From contig VXRJ01000014.1 in the NCBI GenBank assembly GCA_009838525.1, positions 62,001 to 126,000 of the forward strand: a DNA stretch of 64,000 bases. The letters run 5' to 3'. Position numbers and translations under genes: made by a program. The notes under the pieces are model-generated. The model saw only the letters and a program-made list of their open reading frames with translations. It was not told the DNA's origin and did no database searches. Numbering within the stretch: the first letter of the stretch is position 1; every line of letters begins with the position of its first letter. Source of the stretch: Acidobacteriota bacterium (GTDB lineage Bacteria > Acidobacteriota > Vicinamibacteria > Vicinamibacterales > UBA8438). This document shows positions 60,763 through 64,000 of the stretch, in pieces.

Positions 60763-63294
60763 ATGCGAACCAGGGCTGAACGCGACCCGGGGCTGCTGGT
60801 CGCCACGCTGCACGTCGCCGGCCTCTGGGCGGTGGCGGTAGCGCAACCGCTCTACGACGTCGTCGGCCGAAGCCCGGAGTTCTTTGTCGCGCACGACGCA
60901 CGGCCGGTGGACCTGGTCGCACTGGTCTTCGCCCTCGGCCTGACCGGTCCGGTCGCGTGCATTCTGCCCATCGCCGCCGCCCGCCGCCTTGGCCCGCGGT
61001 GGCGCGCGATCACTCTCGGCGTCGTGATCGGGACGCTGAGCGGGGCCATTGCCCTCGCCGCGATCCGCGCGTGGGGCGACTGGAGCGGCGCGCAGACGCT
61101 CGCCGTCGCCACGGTGGTGGCCGCCGCCGCGGGATGCGCTTACGTCTGGGCCGCACCGGTCCGGATGTTCGCCACGTTCCTGTCGGCGGCGGCGCTCGTC
61201 GTCCCGGCGGCCTTCCTGTTCAACCCGGCGATGACCTCGCTGCTGGCGCCTCCCGACGCCGGGCGCGGCGCGCTAGAGGGTGTCACGTTCGAGACAACGC
61301 CGCCGGTCGTCGTGGTGGTGTTCGATCAACTGCCGCTCGCCTCGCTTCTCGACCGGGACAGCGCCATCGACCGGACGCTCTATCCCCATTTCGCGGCGCT
61401 GGCGGACGAGGCGACGTGGTTCCCGAACGCGAGCACGGTCAGCCCCACCACCAGCCTCGCGGTACCCGCCATCCTGACCGGCCGCTACCCGCGGCACGGA
61501 ACGCTGCCGACGTTGGACGACCACCCCGGCAATCTCTTCACGCTGCTCGGGTCGCGCTATCGCCTGGAGGTGATCGAGCCCCTGACCAGTCTTTGCCCGG
61601 CAACGCTCTGCCCCGTCGAACGTCCCGGCGTCCTGGCGTGGCTCGGCGCCGTGCTGCGCGATCTGCGGATTGTGTGGCTTCAGGTGGTCCTGCCGGACGA
61701 TCTGACCGGGTCGCTCCCCCCGGTGACGCAGACGTGGGCCGACTTCGCGACGCTGGATCCGCCGACGTTCGGGGAGGTCTGGCGTGAACAGCGGCGAGAC
61801 GACCGCCGCCGGGTCGTGGACCGGTTCGTCGCCGGGCTCGCCGGCGGCACCCGCGGCCAGCCGACGCTCCACTTCCTGCACGTGCTGCTGCCCCACGAGC
61901 CCTGGCAGTACCTGCCGACCGGCCAGCGCTTCACCTTCCGTCCCCACGTCCCCGGCCTGTCGAGGAACAGCAACTGGACTCGCGACCCCCGACCGGTCGC
62001 CCGCAACTATCAGCGCCACCTGCTGCAGGTGGGCTACGTCGACAAGATCCTGGGCGACATCGTCGCGCGGCTGCGGGACACGGGAACCTGGGACGACGCG
62101 CTCGTTGTCGTCACCGCCGATCACGGCGCCAGTTTTCGCCCCGGCTTCGCGCTGCGCCGGCCGGAAGACGGCACGATGGCGGACGTCGCTTCGGTGCCGC
62201 TGCTGGTCAAGCTGCCGGGGCAACGGACCGGCAGCGTGAACCGGGCGAACGTCGAGACCATCGACATCCTCCCGACCATCGCCGGCGCCGTCGGGGCGCG
62301 GCTGCCCTGGGAAGCGGACGGCGCCGACATCCTGGCCGCGCGGCCGCCGGCGAGGCCCGTGAAGCAGATTCACCTGTTCGACGCCGAGCGGGTCGAGGAA
62401 GCACCGGCCGACCTTTCCGCGGAGCTTGCGGACACCGTGGCGCGCAAGTTCGCCATCTTCGAAAACGGCAGTCCATTCGATCCGTTGCGCGTCGGCATGG
62501 AGTACGGCCGGCTGGTGGGCGAGCCGGCCGCCGCCTACACCTCGGGGCGGCGCGCGCCGTTCGAGGCGACGCTTGATGCCCAGGGTCTGCTGGGCGATGT
62601 CCGCCCGGACGCCGATTTCGTGCCGGCGCAGCTCGCCGGCGTCGTTGTCGCGCCGGACACGGAGGCATCGACCGACCCGCCGCCGCTCGCCGTCGCCGTC
62701 AACGGCGTTGTCGCCGCCGTGACGCGGCCCTACACGTTTCGGGTAAGCGGACGTTCCGGCATGTGGGAGTCGATTGTCGAGCCCCGGTTGTTCACGCCCG
62801 GCGCCAACACGATCGAGCTGTTCGCGATTCGCGAGGACGACACCGGAGGGATTGCGCTGGACGCCGCCTACCGGTCCGATCCCTCCGCCTCCCCCGACAA
62901 CCTCATCCTCGAAGAGATGGCGGAGGCCTCCGGCGTCGCCACGTCCGGTTTCTACCTCCAGGAGTGGGCTCGCAACCGTCCCGTCCGCTGGACGGACGGC
63001 CACGGACGGATCACGGCGCCGATCGACCCGCGGTCGCCGCCGGCCGCGCTCGGCGTCGAGGTGAGCATGACGGGGGGCCGCACCCCGAAGGCCCTGCAGA
63101 TCGACGTCAACGGATGCAGGCTGTACCGCGGGATCGCGGAGCCGGGATGGTCGGCCACGTTCCCGTTCGACCGATGCCCGATCCGCGGGAACACCATCGA
63201 GATCGATCTCGTGAGCGGTACGCATGTCCCGGTCAGGGGTGACAGCCGGACGCTGGGGCTGGCGTTCGCGGTGGTGGAGCTGCTGGAGGAGTAG
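60763..63294 (+). CDS. Sulfatase-fold (alkaline phosphatase superfamily) membrane protein
   Basis: This 843-residue protein has four to five N-terminal helices (to about residue 155), then a periplasmic domain VVVVVFDQLPLASLLD, ASTVSPTTSLAVPAILTGRYP (Thr/Ser nucleophile region), HFLHVLLPHEPWQYLP and VVVTADHGASF, the metal ligands of the LTA synthase/EptA-like group. A C-terminal ~230-residue beta-rich part follows. It could transfer or remove phospho- or sulfo-groups on surface glycans. It forms a unit with the methyltransferase and the YLDPGSGS protein. Confidence 0.82.
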   Translation: MRTRAERDPGLLVATLHVAGLWAVAVAQPLYDVVGRSPEFFVAHDARPVDLVALVFALGLTGPVACILPIAAARRLGPRWRAITLGVVIGTLSGAIALAAIRAWGDWSGAQTLAVATVVAAAAGCAYVWAAPVRMFATFLSAAALVVPAAFLFNPAMTSLLAPPDAGRGALEGVTFETTPPVVVVVFDQLPLASLLDRDSAIDRTLYPHFAALADEATWFPNASTVSPTTSLAVPAILTGRYPRHGTLPTLDDHPGNLFTLLGSRYRLEVIEPLTSLCPATLCPVERPGVLAWLGAVLRDLRIVWLQVVLPDDLTGSLPPVTQTWADFATLDPPTFGEVWREQRRDDRRRVVDRFVAGLAGGTRGQPTLHFLHVLLPHEPWQYLPTGQRFTFRPHVPGLSRNSNWTRDPRPVARNYQRHLLQVGYVDKILGDIVARLRDTGTWDDALVVVTADHGASFRPGFALRRPEDGTMADVASVPLLVKLPGQRTGSVNRANVETIDILPTIAGAVGARLPWEADGADILAARPPARPVKQIHLFDAERVEEAPADLSAELADTVARKFAIFENGSPFDPLRVGMEYGRLVGEPAAAYTSGRRAPFEATLDAQGLLGDVRPDADFVPAQLAGVVVAPDTEASTDPPPLAVAVNGVVAAVTRPYTFRVSGRSGMWESIVEPRLFTPGANTIELFAIREDDTGGIALDAAYRSDPSASPDNLILEEMAEASGVATSGFYLQEWARNRPVRWTDGHGRITAPIDPRSPPAALGVEVSMTGGRTPKALQIDVNGCRLYRGIAEPGWSATFPFDRCPIRGNTIEIDLVSGTHVPVRGDSRTLGLAFAVVELLEE

Positions 63295-63360
63295 GACTCC
63301 CCGGCGGGGCCCAATCCAGCGAGCCCAACGCAGCGGGGCCAACCCTTCGGCGGCCGGACG

Positions 63361-63366
63361 TATAAT
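63361..63366 (+). promoter_or_regulatory. -10 box of tRNA-Val
   Basis: A perfect TATAAT lies 20 bp upstream of the tRNA-Val 5' end. No clear -35 box is seen. Confidence 0.55.
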
Positions 63367-63386
63367 CGGGGGCGGGCGATCGCCGC

Positions 63387-63461
63387 GGGCGGTTAGCTCA
63401 GGGGTAGAGCACCGGTTTTACACGCCGGCTGTCACAGGTTCAAATCCTGTACCGCCCACCA
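63387..63461 (+). tRNA. tRNA-Val (UAC)
   Basis: The cloverleaf is complete: acceptor GGGCGGT/ACCGCCC, D arm GCTC/GAGC, anticodon stem CCGGT/GCCGG with loop TTTACAC (anticodon TAC), T arm ACAGG TTCAAAT CCTGT, and an encoded CCA end. Confidence 0.95.
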
Positions 63462-63527
63462 TCCACGCCACTCCCGCACGACGGCCGGACGCGGGCCTTC
63501 GTATCGGCAACCGCCGCCCGAATGCGC

Positions 63528-63533
63528 TATGAT
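63528..63533 (+). promoter_or_regulatory. Probable -10 box of tRNA-Asp
   Basis: TATGAT lies 19 bp upstream of the tRNA-Asp 5' end. It suggests that this tRNA may be transcribed separately from tRNA-Val. Confidence 0.4.
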
Positions 63534-63552
63534 CATTTGTTCCGACCTGTGC

Positions 63553-63629
63553 GGGGTCGTAGTTCAGCTGGTTAGAACGCCGGCCTGTCACGCCGGAGGT
63601 CGCGAGTTCGAGTCTCGTCGGCCCCGCCA
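63553..63629 (+). tRNA. tRNA-Asp (GUC)
   Basis: Acceptor GGGGTCG/CGGCCCC, anticodon stem CCGGC/GCCGG with loop CTGTCAC (anticodon GTC), T arm with GTTCGAGTC, and an encoded CCA. A RelE-like remnant follows at once. Confidence 0.95.
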
Positions 63630-63633
63630 CTTT

Positions 63634-63759
63634 CCTCAACCTGATGGCCCAAATCGTCTTCGTGTTGGCGACTGGCGCGTGTTCTTCACACGACGGGACG
63701 AAGGCGTGATCGAGATCGACACCATTCTCCATCGGCGCGAGGCGTACCGACGCCCTTGA
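63634..63759 (+). pseudogene. RelE/ParE-type toxin, 3' remnant
   Basis: Directly after tRNA-Asp the plus strand reads NRLRVGDWRVFFTRRD and then IEIDTILHRREAYRR before a TGA. This is the C-terminal half of a RelE toxin (R-L-R-V-G-D-W-R-V ... H-R-x-x-x-Y). No start codon or N-terminal half exists, since the tRNA occupies that place. It looks like the scar of an integration or deletion at the tRNA 3' end. Confidence 0.6.
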
Positions 63760-63795
63760 TCGCACCGACAGGCGTGTCAAGCGGCAGGAGGTAGA

Positions 63796-63993
63796 TCAGG
63801 AGCCGCGTTCCAGCTCTCGCTTGATTTGATCCAGGGTGAACGTGCGGCCGGCTGCGTGATCCGCACGCCCCTCTTCGATGGCGTGGATCGCGCTCTCACT
63901 CAGCTCCTCGTCGCTTCGTCCCGCCCGCGATCGTTGGCGCACGTCAATAGGCTGACGGACCCGAGAAGTCGGTCGCGCTTTCAACTCCGGCAT
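63796..63993 (-). CDS. Antitoxin-like small protein
   Basis: This 65-residue protein has a basic N-terminal half (RQRSRAGRSDEELSESA) and an acidic helix AIEEGRADHAAGRTFTLDQIKREL. The E-x-x-x-x-x-A-x-G-x-x-x-x-L-D-x-I-K-x-x-L layout occurs in small antitoxins. ATG at 63993; no toxin gene lies directly downstream on its strand. It may be a leftover partner of the RelE remnant though on the opposite strand. Confidence 0.5.
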   Translation of the reverse strand: MPELKARPTSRVRQPIDVRQRSRAGRSDEELSESAIHAIEEGRADHAAGRTFTLDQIKRELERGS

Positions 63994-64000
63994 CCTCTAG

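Noticed and set aside
63529-63759. A full-length 76-residue toxin gene across tRNA-Asp
   Set aside because: The frame only becomes RelE-like after the tRNA; the first part is translated tRNA sequence, so a remnant is the better call.

Overview
The window is a GC-rich chromosomal segment of a Gram-negative bacterium. It has no rRNA, integrase, transposase or CRISPR array. LPS-heptose functions (the 3' end of a GT9 heptosyltransferase and a GmhB phosphatase), housekeeping genes (smpB, holB, pdxA, thiS, thiG) and two tRNAs mark it as a chromosome rather than a plasmid or phage. High GC, frequent GTG and TTG starts, GTGA/ATGA stop-start overlaps, many PIN-type toxin genes and a recurring GCCGGCCTGGAGGCCGGC palindrome resemble Acidobacteriota such as Vicinamibacterales. 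That placement is an inference from gene style; no marker in the window proves it.

Positions 1-47.6 kb are mostly a cell-surface glycan and modification region. It holds about ten large multi-spanning GT-C type glycosyltransferases (at 0.3, 3.2, 12.9, 18.0, 23.4, 25.7, 27.9, 34.0, 35.5 and 42.2 kb), two GT2 enzymes (2.0, 19.7 kb), four GT4 enzymes (6.6-12.9 kb) and a Wzx-like flippase (15.8 kb). Sulfuryl-transfer functions are a PAPS-type sulfotransferase (17.2 kb) and two membrane-anchored arylsulfotransferase-like propellers (5.2 and 29.7 kb). Other members are a SxtI/SxtJ/DUF5989 carbamoylation module (31.2-33.7 kb), an SGNH hydrolase-like protein (37.0 kb) and GMC oxidoreductases. Two of the GMC enzymes are duplicated together with small Tat-signal partner proteins (38.3-40.3 and 44.4-46.4 kb). 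A compact three-gene cassette of two ThsB/DUF1863-type TIR-like proteins flanking a small membrane protein (14.4-15.7 kb) sits inside this region and is the strongest candidate for a new defence or signalling system.

Between the duplicated GMC/Tat pairs lie a Phd/PIN toxin-antitoxin pair, thiS-thiG and a GT-C protein with a C-terminal discoidin domain. A BON-domain protein and a lipoprotein follow, behind a near-consensus sigma-54 promoter (46.5 kb).

Positions 48-54 kb are rich in toxin-antitoxin genes: a VapBC pair behind an 18-bp palindrome, an antitoxin-like small protein with an inverted repeat around its start, an unusual three-gene Phd / unknown / PIN operon with an 11-bp inverted-repeat operator, and a HicBA pair whose HicB carries an extra N-terminal domain. 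GDP-mannose 4,6-dehydratase and an L-2-hydroxyglutarate oxidase-like enzyme are interspersed.

Positions 54-59 kb form a minus-strand housekeeping run (gmhB, holB, PSP1/RicT, pdxA, smpB, RmlD-like) peppered with the palindromic repeat. It is followed on the plus strand by a YLDPGSGS small membrane protein, a methyltransferase and a large sulfatase-fold membrane protein. The window ends with tRNA-Val(UAC), tRNA-Asp(GUC), a decayed RelE-like gene fragment and a small antitoxin-like gene.
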